Part shown: in pieces, positions 41,814 through 50,357 of the stretch | Position numbering within the stretch: position 1 is the first letter of the stretch | Layout of the letters: every line of letters starts with the position of its first letter | NCBI RefSeq assembly: GCF_000230555.1 | Contig: NC_016078.1 | Location: 3,557,001-3,621,000, forward strand | Reading direction: 5' to 3' | Source: Pelagibacterium halotolerans B2 | GTDB lineage: Bacteria; Pseudomonadota; Alphaproteobacteria; Rhizobiales; Devosiaceae | DNA: 64,000 nucleotides | Position numbers and translations under genes: made by a program | The notes under the pieces: generated by a model | The model's input: the letters and a program-made list of their open reading frames with translations, nothing else | Database searches by the model: none | What the model was told of the DNA's origin: nothing

Positions 41814-43376
41814 CTAGATGTAGAATTTGAACGGCAGCTTCGGCTCGCCATCCATCGGGGCGGAAATGAGGACATCTCCGACCGCGTTGGCGAAACGGAT
41901 CGTCACCGGTAACCGGTCATTGTGAAGGCACGAATTGAAGTTGATCTTCGTGAGCCCGAGCACGTCGGCGAGGACCGTCGTCAGTGGGCACTCGCCGCGA
42001 AGAACGCGAACCGAAATCGGGTTCGGGGTCTCAGGCCCCATATAGGTGTCCAGCCGTGGCACATAGCCCGAGGTCCACAGAAGTGCGTGACGTTCACCGA
42101 TCTGCAGCGCCGTGCCGCGAATGACGGGATACTCTCCAGGACGATAGAGCTTCAGGTCATCACGAGCCTCGGCAATCTGCACACCGACGAGGTTGGTCTC
42201 ATCCCCGCAGGCGGACGAAAAACCGCGCCATTCGTTGTCGGTAAAGGCGGACTTCGCGTGGATGAAGAGTTCGGTTGGTGGGCCATCGTGCAGGCGGGTG
42301 TATTCGCCCACCACCATCTTGATAAGGTTCCTGGCGGCATCCTTATCAAGGTGGAACTGCTTCGTATCGGTTTGGAACCAAGGGCCGAGCGCGCCGCGGA
42401 AGACCACGCCTTCCCCGTCAGCGAGAAACATTTGGGCTGCGCAGCAGGCATGACGCTTGTCGCTTGTTAGTTCGCTGCGTTTGTAGACCAGTCCGACATA
42501 ACAGACGCCCGGTCGAACATCGGCCAACTGCCAAGGCTTCCCGCCAGCCTTGTAGTAGGCGCCCGTTCCCATTTTCCAGGCGATAGTCGCAGGATCCTCG
42601 ACGCGTCTGATCGGCATGCCGCTCTCGCGACGGAAATCGCCGGGCGCCAGCGTCGTTTCACGAACGATCTGCGTGACAATCCGCTCTTTGAGGAGCCGTG
42701 CCTTTAGTTGCCGGCGGAAATGGGTCGCATATTGATAGACTTCGGCTTCGCGCTCGTCCTCGCCAAACAAGGTCGGTTGGCGCTGCAGCTCCTTTGCACG
42801 ACGCTGGGAGATCGTCACTTCGCCCGCAACGCGATCGTCACGTCTAACCGTCGATTTCGGTCTGCCGAGTTCGTAGACCTTTTCGGGAATGACGACGAAC
42901 CAGAATTGCGGTGCGCTTTCGAGGCGATTGTTCTCAGCGACGAGGCGCGACACGAACATGTCGACAGTGTTGCGCACCGCCTCATGACGATTGGCGATCC
43001 TGAGCGTTTGTTCGATCTCGTCGGGATCAAGGCTGTCAATGATGTAGGGCGGTTCAACGGGCCAGTCAGCATGGAAAGCCGCGGCGAAGCCCGGAAATGG
43101 AACATGCTGTGGTTCGACAGCGCGCGAACGCGGCCCAGGCGGTGGGATATCTATAAATCCTGCCATGGATTGTGCCCAGGCTTTGAAGCGACCTACGCCA
43201 TCCGGCGTGCCAATCACGCCGTATCGGATCGTCGGCAGTTCTTTTGTCTCGCCGACGGGTCCATAGAGGTAGAGGCCGTCGCGGGGATAGACGAGGTGCT
43301 GACCGTGGCGGAACTCAAGCTGAGGTTCTTCCAGATAGAGCATCTGAGGCTTGAAGGATCGCGGCCTAGTCGTCAT
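41814..43376 (-). CDS. Short prokaryotic Argonaute (PIWI) of a SPARTA system
   Basis: This 520-residue short pAgo has MID and PIWI domains only. Features are YVGLVYKRSEL, CAAQMFLADGEGVVFRGALGPW, PTELFIHAKSAFTDNEWRGF and the hydrophobic C-terminus KLPFKFYI that anchors the guide 5' end in Argonautes. Short pAgos of this class are catalytically inactive and use a guide to sense invader nucleic acid. It overlaps the TIR-APAZ gene by 11 bases (ATG at 43376 within it), the normal SPARTA arrangement. The start choice follows MTTRPRSFKPQMLYLEEPQL. Confidence 0.87.
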   Translation of the reverse strand: MTTRPRSFKPQMLYLEEPQLEFRHGQHLVYPRDGLYLYGPVGETKELPTIRYGVIGTPDGVGRFKAWAQSMAGFIDIPPPGPRSRAVEPQHVPFPGFAAAFHADWPVEPPYIIDSLDPDEIEQTLRIANRHEAVRNTVDMFVSRLVAENNRLESAPQFWFVVIPEKVYELGRPKSTVRRDDRVAGEVTISQRRAKELQRQPTLFGEDEREAEVYQYATHFRRQLKARLLKERIVTQIVRETTLAPGDFRRESGMPIRRVEDPATIAWKMGTGAYYKAGGKPWQLADVRPGVCYVGLVYKRSELTSDKRHACCAAQMFLADGEGVVFRGALGPWFQTDTKQFHLDKDAARNLIKMVVGEYTRLHDGPPTELFIHAKSAFTDNEWRGFSSACGDETNLVGVQIAEARDDLKLYRPGEYPVIRGTALQIGERHALLWTSGYVPRLDTYMGPETPNPISVRVLRGECPLTTVLADVLGLTKINFNSCLHNDRLPVTIRFANAVGDVLISAPMDGEPKLPFKFYI

Positions 43377-44796
43377 CGCCTGCCTCCTCGGAGCCCCCAT
43401 CGCCACCTTGGCTACTGGATTCATCCGGTTCGTCATCGTTGCTGGGATCGTCGTCATCGGGTTCGGGAGCTTCCTCCTCGACCGGAAGACTGACCGGCAC
43501 CTGCCAGGAAATCGGCGGCAGGCCGAGCACAATCCCTTCTTCGGAGCTGACCGGCACGGAGAGCGAATCTTTTCCGTCGGCAAGCCAGTGCAGGAAGGCG
43601 AGCAGCATGTCCCGCCAACGGGCATTGCGCCATGTCTTGGCAAAGGAGCGGCGGAGCCGATGCATCTTGGCGGGGTCGTCAAATGGCTTGTGGCCATCCT
43701 CAGTGAAGACGAGGCGGTTGACGATCCGAACATGGTGCTGTGGCGCTGAGCGTGCGGCGACGCTCACGGCGAAATGCCAGTTCATTTGCCGCTTGACCGA
43801 CATCCCTTGTATTTGCCGGAGACCAGCGACATCGCCCCAACGAAAGGCAATCTTTGTCGTCGGCACGACGTCGACGGGCCCCCACCAAGCCAGTTGGGTG
43901 CCGGACAATTCGTAGGAACGAAGGCCGCGCTCGGTGAATAATTTTTCAAACGCTTGGCGAGCCAGATCGCTGAACTGATTGCGGGCGTCGAGTCGTTCGA
44001 TCCCGATCTTGTCCCAACCGGTGTCTAGGAAGCCGGCGACGCGACGCTGTGCCTTCTGACCAATCGGAAGGTTCGGCCCAAAGTGGTCCTGCAGGTCATG
44101 GATGCGTGTGAAGGAAAGAAAGCCCCGTTGGAATGGCCGCAGTGGCCATGGGGCGTCTTTCATCGCCGCCTGGGCTCGACGTTCGGACACTTGGCCTTTG
44201 AATTCGTAGTAGCGGATCTTCTCCGGCAATTGCTCGATCGAGAGCCAGTTTGAGATCAGGCGTTCGGGTTGGGAGACAAGAGTCTTGCCGTGAATAAGCT
44301 GGACTTCGCGCCAGATCGCGTCGCCGCCGCTCGCGTTGCGGGTAACATGATAGGTTTCCTGCAGGGTCTCCAGCAGTTCCGAGAGGCCGCGCGCCCAGCC
44401 GCGTGTGAAGTCAATATACTGCGCATGGGCAATCAGGAACGGCGCCTCGAAGGGTTCCATGCGCAGCGGAATGATGAAGGCGTTGTCGCCAACCTTGCGC
44501 GCGACCTCGGAGGCGATCTGGATTTCGTTGCGAACACCCTGCTTGTCGACGGCGCGGGGATTGGCGACCAGCAACATCTTGCAGGCACGGTGGCGAAGCG
44601 CGTCTTCGAGCTTACGCTGCCAGTCGTCACCACCTTTCAGGCGGAGCACGTCGGCCCAGACCTCGTAGCCCATGGCGGCAAGTTTGGCGCCAAGCCAGAT
44701 TGTGAACGCGTTGTCTTCGGGAGCGGCGTGGCTGATGAAGATGGCCTCACGCGGCGCATCCTTCGCTTCCGGCTCTGTATTTGGCGGTGGCGTCAT
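43366..44796 (-). CDS. TIR-APAZ effector of SPARTA
   Basis: This 476-residue protein has an N-terminal TIR domain (about 14-150: AIFISHAAPEDNAFTIWLGAKLAAMGYEVWADV, KMLLVANP, catalytic-type Glu91 in VRNEIQIA) and a C-terminal APAZ region (about 190-440). The tail is acidic (EEEAPEPDDDDPSNDDEPDE). In SPARTA the TIR-APAZ/pAgo pair depletes NAD(P) after guide-target recognition, killing the infected cell or removing plasmids. Its ATG overlaps the AbiEii stop by 4 bases (ATGA), so SPARTA is translationally coupled to the AbiE genes. Confidence 0.88.
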   Translation of the reverse strand: MTPPPNTEPEAKDAPREAIFISHAAPEDNAFTIWLGAKLAAMGYEVWADVLRLKGGDDWQRKLEDALRHRACKMLLVANPRAVDKQGVRNEIQIASEVARKVGDNAFIIPLRMEPFEAPFLIAHAQYIDFTRGWARGLSELLETLQETYHVTRNASGGDAIWREVQLIHGKTLVSQPERLISNWLSIEQLPEKIRYYEFKGQVSERRAQAAMKDAPWPLRPFQRGFLSFTRIHDLQDHFGPNLPIGQKAQRRVAGFLDTGWDKIGIERLDARNQFSDLARQAFEKLFTERGLRSYELSGTQLAWWGPVDVVPTTKIAFRWGDVAGLRQIQGMSVKRQMNWHFAVSVAARSAPQHHVRIVNRLVFTEDGHKPFDDPAKMHRLRRSFAKTWRNARWRDMLLAFLHWLADGKDSLSVPVSSEEGIVLGLPPISWQVPVSLPVEEEAPEPDDDDPSNDDEPDESSSQGGDGGSEEAGDDD

Positions 44797-45704
44797 TCGG
44801 CAGCCTCCAGATACATCCAAGGTCCGCTTGCGGGCCAGGATGCCAGCTCTTCTCGCGCCAATACCGGTCCCAGGAACGCCCGCAGATTGTCGGCGACGTC
44901 GATGAGGGAAGCAGGCGCAGCTGCCAGCCGATCACGCGCTAGGAATGCTCGCCACTGGGCGTCCTTCTCGCTGGCAAAGGCATCGCTGAGACCGGTGGGC
45001 AATTGCTCGGGCCAGGGTGTCCGACGTCGCTCGAAGGTTTTCTGGACGGCGTCCGTGAGAGCCTTGCCTTCGAAAGCGAAGGTCTGCGAAACCATCCAGA
45101 GGTCGTAAAAATCCTTCATTCGGCTGTTGGCAACACCGAGCGAGACGATCGCTTCAGTCTTCTCGGCGATGACCGTTTCAGGCGGGTAGGCGCGCAGCAT
45201 CGGTGCCGGGGCGTCCAGCAGGCTGGGGTACTCGATCTCAAGCGCGGCGGGTGTGATTGCGTCACCGAAGCCGACATCAATCTGGATGGGAACGCGCGCG
45301 CCAGCGATTGTTGCGCTGGTTCTCACACGTACGCCGGCGTATTCGGCCTCGTCGCGGATGGGGGTGGCTTCGATTCCATCGATATCGAAAATAACGCCGT
45401 CGTCGGGTACGATGGCTGAACAGATTGACCGCATGCTCTCGGCGATTGCAGCGGGTTCGGGGTCGCCGTGGCCCAGCAGATCAAGGTCGCGCGTGGGGCG
45501 GAAGGGATCGTCTCGCCATACGGCGAAGAGCATCGCGCCCTTCAAGATGAAATCGTTTCGCCGGTCCGAGATGCTGAGGCGATAGAGCAGCCGTTCCAAG
45601 GCGTAGCGCGTCAGCAAAATCTGGAAGTCCAGATTTTCGGCACGCGCGCGGGCGAGCAGGCGGGCGCGCACGGATGCGCCTATATTGTTAACTTTACGCG
45701 CCAT
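44793..45704 (-). CDS. AbiEii-type nucleotidyltransferase toxin
   Basis: This 303-residue protein is of the AbiEii/DUF1814 nucleotidyltransferase family. ILKGAMLFAVWRDDPFRPTRDLDLLG carries the G-x...DxD metal motif, followed by VPIQIDVGFGD and the later KTEAIVSLGVANSRMKDFYDLW box with the K-xxx-DxxD-like residues. It is the toxin of type IV abortive-infection systems and blocks growth by modifying a host RNA or protein. The ATG at 45704 lies inside the AbiEi stop region (MARKVNN), an 11-base overlap. The downstream end overlaps TIR-APAZ. Confidence 0.86.
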   Translation of the reverse strand: MARKVNNIGASVRARLLARARAENLDFQILLTRYALERLLYRLSISDRRNDFILKGAMLFAVWRDDPFRPTRDLDLLGHGDPEPAAIAESMRSICSAIVPDDGVIFDIDGIEATPIRDEAEYAGVRVRTSATIAGARVPIQIDVGFGDAITPAALEIEYPSLLDAPAPMLRAYPPETVIAEKTEAIVSLGVANSRMKDFYDLWMVSQTFAFEGKALTDAVQKTFERRRTPWPEQLPTGLSDAFASEKDAQWRAFLARDRLAAAPASLIDVADNLRAFLGPVLAREELASWPASGPWMYLEAAE

Positions 45705-46317
45705 CGGCCACCATGGCTTCAACATAGGGGCGCATAACCGTCCAGACGCGAGCGGAGCGCGCGAATTTCCACAGCTGGTCTGGCGTCACGCGTTTGGCCC
45801 GAAGTCCCTCGCGCAGGCTTTCAAGGGCGATGTCGAGACCAATCTTGTTGCGGTAACGGAAGCAGTCGACGATCGTCTTGGCGGGTTCGAAGATCGGGAC
45901 AGCGACCCCGTCAATTTGATGGCGCTTGATGCCTTCAGACATGGCCTTGGTTCCAAACCGCACGAACCGGATCGGGGGATATTCGACCTTTGGCTTCCAG
46001 CCGGTGCGGTCGATGGCCATCCAAACGGCAGATGGCATCTGCAGGGTCATGTCATGGTACTGCAGCGCGGAGGTCAGGCAGATCACGCCCTTTGGCACAA
46101 GGGCCGAGGCTTCGGCGAAGTTGTGCTGCGGATCGGGCATGGCACCTGAAAGCTGATAAAGGCCGCGTGCCACGCGTTCGACTGCGCCGTCTCGAACCAG
46201 GCGCGCAACAGTCTCGGCCCCTACGCCCGCGTCGCGAAACTCACGCATGCGGACAAGGCCCTTCTCGCTCAGGAGGGCGCAAGCGGTTTTGCGTTGAGAC
46301 GCGGAGGGTGGTGACAT
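45694..46317 (-). CDS. AbiEi-type antitoxin/transcriptional regulator
   Basis: This ~207-residue protein has an N-terminal winged-helix AbiEi_4-like domain (SQRKTACALLSEKGLVRMREFRDAGVGAETVARLVRDGAVERVARGLYQL). The C-terminal antitoxin domain contains ICLTSALQYHDMTLQMPSAVWMAI, KHQIDGVAVPIFEPAKTIVDCFRYRNKIGLDIALESLREG and a helical end. It represses its promoter and neutralises AbiEii. The ATG at 46317 is taken; a GTG at 46356 would add 13 residues but lies within a repeated sequence (46338-46457) that looks like an operator. Confidence 0.85.
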   Translation of the reverse strand: MSPPSASQRKTACALLSEKGLVRMREFRDAGVGAETVARLVRDGAVERVARGLYQLSGAMPDPQHNFAEASALVPKGVICLTSALQYHDMTLQMPSAVWMAIDRTGWKPKVEYPPIRFVRFGTKAMSEGIKRHQIDGVAVPIFEPAKTIVDCFRYRNKIGLDIALESLREGLRAKRVTPDQLWKFARSARVWTVMRPYVEAMVADGA

Positions 46318-46337
46318 TTGCTCTGCTCTCGCCAATA

Positions 46338-46457
46338 AGTGCAGAGGTTTTATCACATAATTCTTGGGATCTCAATCCGATTCCCCTCGCGCTTCGCCAT
46401 TGCGTAGCCGTGTGACTAAAGCTTGCAAAAAACCCAGAAGTGCAGAGGTTCTATCAC
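46338..46457 (-). repeat. Direct repeats in the AbiE/retron intergenic region
   Basis: AGTGCAGAGGTTTTATCAC (46338-46356) and AGTGCAGAGGTTCTATCAC (46439-46457) differ at one base and are 101 bases apart. One is next to the AbiEi start, the other next to the divergent PRTase gene. They are likely protein-binding sites, with AbiEi the best candidate. Confidence 0.65.
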
Positions 46458-46509
46458 GCCCCAAAAGAATCCGCTAAGGTGAGATTTGCCAACGACGATG
46501 GACGGATAG

Positions 46510-47730
46510 GTGCCGAGATTCTCTGACAGCGAAGTTGCAGAACGCTGGCTTGACCGTTTTTCAGAAACGGATCGAGAGATAGCTGCCAACCTCATCGACG
46601 AGGTGCTTCTCGTCAGCGGTGGCGAACTAACGAGCGGCATCACCCGACTTTTTGATAAGGTCCAGGCTGAGCACGGAAGTCAGGGCCCGCTCGCCTTTTA
46701 CGCAGAACGCGAAGTGAAATGGGACAAAAGCCAAGTCTTACCGATCTTTCCTGGAGCTCGGAACGGGCGCGCGGTCGGCAAAGGCCCACAGCCTATTCCC
46801 TTCGATCCCAATCGTCCCGAGGTCGGAAGCGAAGGCCTCATTGCAAATCTCATCACCAGCTATTGTCGCCAACATGGCCGACAGATGCTCAACCATCCGG
46901 GTCCGGACCTCCTGCGCGGGCGCAGAGCAGGCCCGATTGTTATCGTTGCTGATTTCATCGGATCGGGGCAGCGGGTTTGGGAGATGCTCGAAGCATTTCG
47001 CGCTGTCGCCACTGTTCGAAGTTGGCGCTCCTACCACCTGATCGATTTCTACGTCGTCGCGTATTCGGGCACTGAGGAGGGTTTGCGCCACGTGCGATCA
47101 AGCCGTTTGCGACCGAAGGTGCTGACGGTGACGGGATGTCCGACGATCGACACCGCGTTCCGCAAGCCGGCGCGCGAAGCTGTGAGGCAACTGTGCCGGA
47201 CTTATCCTCCTAATCACAACTGGCCCCTCGGTTATGGCTGGGCGGGAGCGCTAATCGCATTCGAGCATGGTGTGCCAAACAATGCTCCACCCATACTGCA
47301 TCGTGGCTGGGGCAAATGGGCGCCGCTCTTCCAGCGGCGGAGCACCGTCTCGGCCATGGGCGAATTCCCAAGCACAAACCGTGAGGAGCTCGCTGCGCGT
47401 GCAGAACAGCTGCTTCGCATCCGCGATGCCGAGATTTACTTGTCTGACTCGCGTGGCCGCCGTTGGATCAAAACGATGCTGGTGCTGGCGGCGATTGAGG
47501 CGGGTGCTCGCTCCCGCGCGCAGATATCGGCGCACAGCAGGCTGAAGCTTGAGACAGTGCGAGAGATCGTCGACTTCACCGAAATCGCGCGTTGGACGAC
47601 ACGGAAGCTGACACTGTCTGCGCTTGGACGATCCGAGCTGCGGCGGCTCAAGCGGCGCCGCGCGCGCAGTCCCGTCCTTCCAAAGCCGAACAAACCCTTC
47701 TACTATCCCACTCAGTTGAGGGCTCGGTGA
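46510..47730 (+). CDS. PRTase-like retron effector with winged helix
   Basis: This 406-residue protein has an N-terminal phosphoribosyltransferase-like fold, with the PRPP-loop-type motif GPIVIVADFIGSGQR (141-155) preceded by LAFYAEREVKWD. The C-terminal winged-helix-like region reads SRAQISAHSRLKLETVREIV. This two-part protein is the effector described for one retron class (PRTase plus WH). It begins with GTG at 46510 and precedes the ncRNA region and the retron reverse transcriptase. In defence it is thought to be held inactive by the RT-msDNA complex. Exact activity is not established from sequence. Confidence 0.78.
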   Translation: MPRFSDSEVAERWLDRFSETDREIAANLIDEVLLVSGGELTSGITRLFDKVQAEHGSQGPLAFYAEREVKWDKSQVLPIFPGARNGRAVGKGPQPIPFDPNRPEVGSEGLIANLITSYCRQHGRQMLNHPGPDLLRGRRAGPIVIVADFIGSGQRVWEMLEAFRAVATVRSWRSYHLIDFYVVAYSGTEEGLRHVRSSRLRPKVLTVTGCPTIDTAFRKPAREAVRQLCRTYPPNHNWPLGYGWAGALIAFEHGVPNNAPPILHRGWGKWAPLFQRRSTVSAMGEFPSTNREELAARAEQLLRIRDAEIYLSDSRGRRWIKTMLVLAAIEAGARSRAQISAHSRLKLETVREIVDFTEIARWTTRKLTLSALGRSELRRLKRRRARSPVLPKPNKPFYYPTQLRAR

Positions 47731-47906
47731 CGGGGTCTAGAAATGCGCTGCTTCGGCAGCGACGGGTCCCTTGGGGGCCTGGAACGTTGGATTTCCGACG
47801 TTCGCTAAGAGGAGCGGAGTATTCACGCTGCGCGATACTGCACGTCACGTCTGGCGGTGTCTTGGCCGCGACGCGCAGTACCACCCACCCGGGTGGGTCA
47901 AAGTAG
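47731..47906 (+). ncRNA. Putative retron msr-msd ncRNA region
   Basis: These 176 non-coding bases between effector and RT have strong hairpins, as in retrons. They are CGCTGC-TTCG-GCAGCG (47746-47761), GAACGT...ACGTTC (47782-47803), a longer TACTGC..CGTC/GACG..GCAGTA arm (47836-47880) and the palindrome ACCCACCCGGGTGGGT (47883-47898). The first two fit an msr, and the third a msd stem. The branch G and the a1/a2 boundaries cannot be placed with certainty. Confidence 0.65.
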
Positions 47907-49061
47907 ATGCCGGCGCCGAGCCCTCAACGTTACCGCTCTCAAGGGCGCCGCGAAGGTGTCGACGATGCGGTGCTCGACAATGCGGTGGCGACTTTCGAGC
48001 GGATCCGCGCCGTAGATCCCAGGATCACGCCGGTTCTGACGCTCAGGCATCTCAGCCATCTGACCGATATTCCGTTCCTGCATCTTCGCGATCTGGTAGC
48101 GCGGCACGTGCATCGGCCTTATAAGTTCTTCTATCTCAAGAAACGTATTCCCAGCCGAAATCGCGTTCGCATGATCAGCGTGCCGAATGGGACGTTGATG
48201 AGCCTTCAGAGATGGATTGTCGACAATATCCTGCAATTCACCCGCCCGCATACTGCCAGCTACGCGTTCCATCCCGAGTGTCGGCCTTATGAAGCGGCGG
48301 CGGAGCATTGCGGATGCTCTTGGTTGCTCAAGATCGATCTCGAAGAGTTCTTTCACACAGTGTCGGAAGGGCGAGTCGCCGCTGTATTCGAGGGTCTGGG
48401 ATTTCCGCGCCTTCTGTCCTTCGAACTTGCAAGACTAACGACGGTAGCGTGTGAGCGCCGCGGACCGCGACCTGATCCAGAAGAACGTTGGCCTGCAATT
48501 CCGCACTATCAGTGCGAGCATGAAGGGATGCTTCCACAAGGCGCGCCGACGAGCCCCATGCTCGCCAACCTTGCAATGCTGAAGACCGACGAGATCTTGA
48601 GCGAGCTCGCTGAGGAGCACGGGATGACCTACACAAGGTATGCCGATGACCTGGCGTTCTCGTGTGGCGACAAAATCGACGCTGAGCACGTCCGACGCTT
48701 TAAGCGGTTGGTCTTGGGTAAGCTGAACAATTCAGGGTTTCGACCCAACCACAGGAAAACGGTCATTCGCGGGCCAGGGACAAGACGGATTGTTCTGGGC
48801 ATGTTGGTTGATACCGAGCGGCCGCGATTGCCGCGCGAATACAAGGATAACATCCGCATGCATCTACATTACCTGACTTCGGAATCATACGGGCCGTCTG
48901 AGCACGCAGCTTCGAGGAAAACTTCCGTGTCCGGTATCTTTCATCACGTTCGCGGTTTGATCGCTTGGGCGGAAACCGTTGAGCCGGACTATGGCGCGTG
49001 CGCTCTGGAAAGCTTCAGGTCCGTTGACTGGCCCCCGCTGGAGCCACAACGACTGCGCTGA
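47907..49061 (+). CDS. Retron reverse transcriptase
   Basis: This 384-residue RT has the seven retron palm/finger blocks: PYKFFYLKKRIPSRNRVRMIS, the retron-type SYAFHPECRPYEAAAEH (motif X), LLKIDLEEFFH (catalytic Asp144), QGAPTSPMLANLA (211 onward) and YTRYADDLAFS (YADD 245-248). A thumb follows with VLG in place of the usual VTG (RRIVLGMLVDTERPRLPREY). It makes msDNA from the upstream ncRNA. With the PRTase effector it forms a complete retron defence cassette. Confidence 0.9.
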   Translation: MPAPSPQRYRSQGRREGVDDAVLDNAVATFERIRAVDPRITPVLTLRHLSHLTDIPFLHLRDLVARHVHRPYKFFYLKKRIPSRNRVRMISVPNGTLMSLQRWIVDNILQFTRPHTASYAFHPECRPYEAAAEHCGCSWLLKIDLEEFFHTVSEGRVAAVFEGLGFPRLLSFELARLTTVACERRGPRPDPEERWPAIPHYQCEHEGMLPQGAPTSPMLANLAMLKTDEILSELAEEHGMTYTRYADDLAFSCGDKIDAEHVRRFKRLVLGKLNNSGFRPNHRKTVIRGPGTRRIVLGMLVDTERPRLPREYKDNIRMHLHYLTSESYGPSEHAASRKTSVSGIFHHVRGLIAWAETVEPDYGACALESFRSVDWPPLEPQRLR

Positions 49062-49138
49062 TTAACGATCGCCGTCCTTATGTATGAATGCATGCAAGCC
49101 TTTGGGGCAAGGTCCTTTCGATCGGTATCCAGTCGCGA

Positions 49139-50257
49139 TCAACGGCGCCCCCGCGCCGGGTCGACGAAATTAGCAGCAAAGTAATCGATCACTTCAGATG
49201 CTTGTGTGCCGCGCCGAAACTCCTTCTGCTCCTCGAAATCGATGCTCGGCGTCAGGTGGATAAACTGGTTATCCTCGTAGAGCGATATCAGGCTATCGGG
49301 CTCGATGCCGTTCTTGCGATGGCCGGTCATCACCATAGCAGCCTCAATCGCGGCGCCGATCATCACGTCCGCGACTTGAACAGCTGGACTGGCTTTTGAA
49401 TCGACCTGACGGACCTCCGTTAGTTTTAGCGGGAACTTGAAGCTAGCTATCTTTGTCTGTTTGAGTTCGATTTCGTCCTCATGGGCGATCAACCGATGCA
49501 AGAGTGAGTTATAGGTCGCCAAGTTCTTGGAGCGGTCGTGCTCGACCCTGTATGGCGTATCGCACATCGCTTCCATCCGGCTGATCAGTGATTGCAGGAC
49601 GATTAGCGCTGCGTCTGTGTCAACGCCGGGATTAGCTACTGCCGACAGGCATTCAGGAGCGGCATATTGGGCAAGTGGTCCAAGCGCCTCAGGGAACTGA
49701 TGCCAGGCTGTCGCGCGGGTGGCATCGACGAGGGCATGAAGCGCACTCGCGTCTTTTTCTTTGACCGCATGCTGGAAGGCGGCGAGCATTTCGTCGAATT
49801 GTGGATCGCCTAGCAGCGTACGTCCGGTGAGCGCGAGCAGCGACGCCATGGCATAGTTCTGACCGTCTTTGTAAAAGTCGTGCCCTCGCTCGTAATACCA
49901 AGGTTCCACGGCGTAGTCGCAAAACATCAGAATTAGCAGGAAGCGCTTGTCACAGATATAGGTGACGCTCTTGTGGTCCGCCAACAGATCGCGCAACAGC
50001 CCGAGCAGGCGAGGGCGATTGCCCGGACGGCGCGAGAGAGCTCGGTACTTTAGCTCGCTCGCCTGCAGTTTAGGGAAATGCTCGCCGATTAGTCGTGCTG
50101 CATTGTCATCGCTTATGGCTATGGCCGCTGCGCCTTGGAAGGGCTGGTCAGCGTTGAGCAAGTCGAAACCAGTGTAGCCGCTCTCATCAATCCTGTAGCA
50201 TTCCATATAACGATATGACGCAACCGGCTCGTGGTTAGCAAGCAGTTGGGCTGGCAT
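49139..50257 (-). CDS. DUF3800 domain protein
   Basis: This 372-residue protein begins its conserved part with YRIDESGYTGFDLLNADQPFQGAAAIAI, the DUF3800 signature DESG, and continues with KYRALSRRPGNRPRLLGLLRDLLAD. It ends with PAVQVADVMIGAAIEAAM. DUF3800 proteins have an RNase H-like fold by family prediction and occur in mobile elements; function is unknown. It is convergent with the retron RT and sits next to the integrase. ATG at 50206 is an alternative start closer to the DESG motif. Two tandem dyads lie upstream (50277-50321). Confidence 0.8.
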   Translation of the reverse strand: MPAQLLANHEPVASYRYMECYRIDESGYTGFDLLNADQPFQGAAAIAISDDNAARLIGEHFPKLQASELKYRALSRRPGNRPRLLGLLRDLLADHKSVTYICDKRFLLILMFCDYAVEPWYYERGHDFYKDGQNYAMASLLALTGRTLLGDPQFDEMLAAFQHAVKEKDASALHALVDATRATAWHQFPEALGPLAQYAAPECLSAVANPGVDTDAALIVLQSLISRMEAMCDTPYRVEHDRSKNLATYNSLLHRLIAHEDEIELKQTKIASFKFPLKLTEVRQVDSKASPAVQVADVMIGAAIEAAMVMTGHRKNGIEPDSLISLYEDNQFIHLTPSIDFEEQKEFRRGTQASEVIDYFAANFVDPARGRR

Positions 50258-50276
50258 TATCAGGTGCGGTCCTAAC

Positions 50277-50321
50277 TGTCAGATATGACATTTAACGTGG
50301 GACTAGCTGTCACATATGACG
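50277..50321. promoter_or_regulatory. Tandem dyad repeats upstream of DUF3800
   Basis: TGTCAGATATGACA (50277-50290) is a near-perfect TGTCA-N4-TGACA dyad. TGTCACATATGACG (50308-50321) is a second copy, and flanking bases (CTGTCA...TTTA) also match. They are exactly 31 bases apart, about three helical turns. This is a typical operator layout, possibly for control of the DUF3800 or integrase gene. Confidence 0.6.
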
Positions 50322-50357
50322 TTTAGCGATCCGCATGGTGGTGATCGACAAGGCCGA

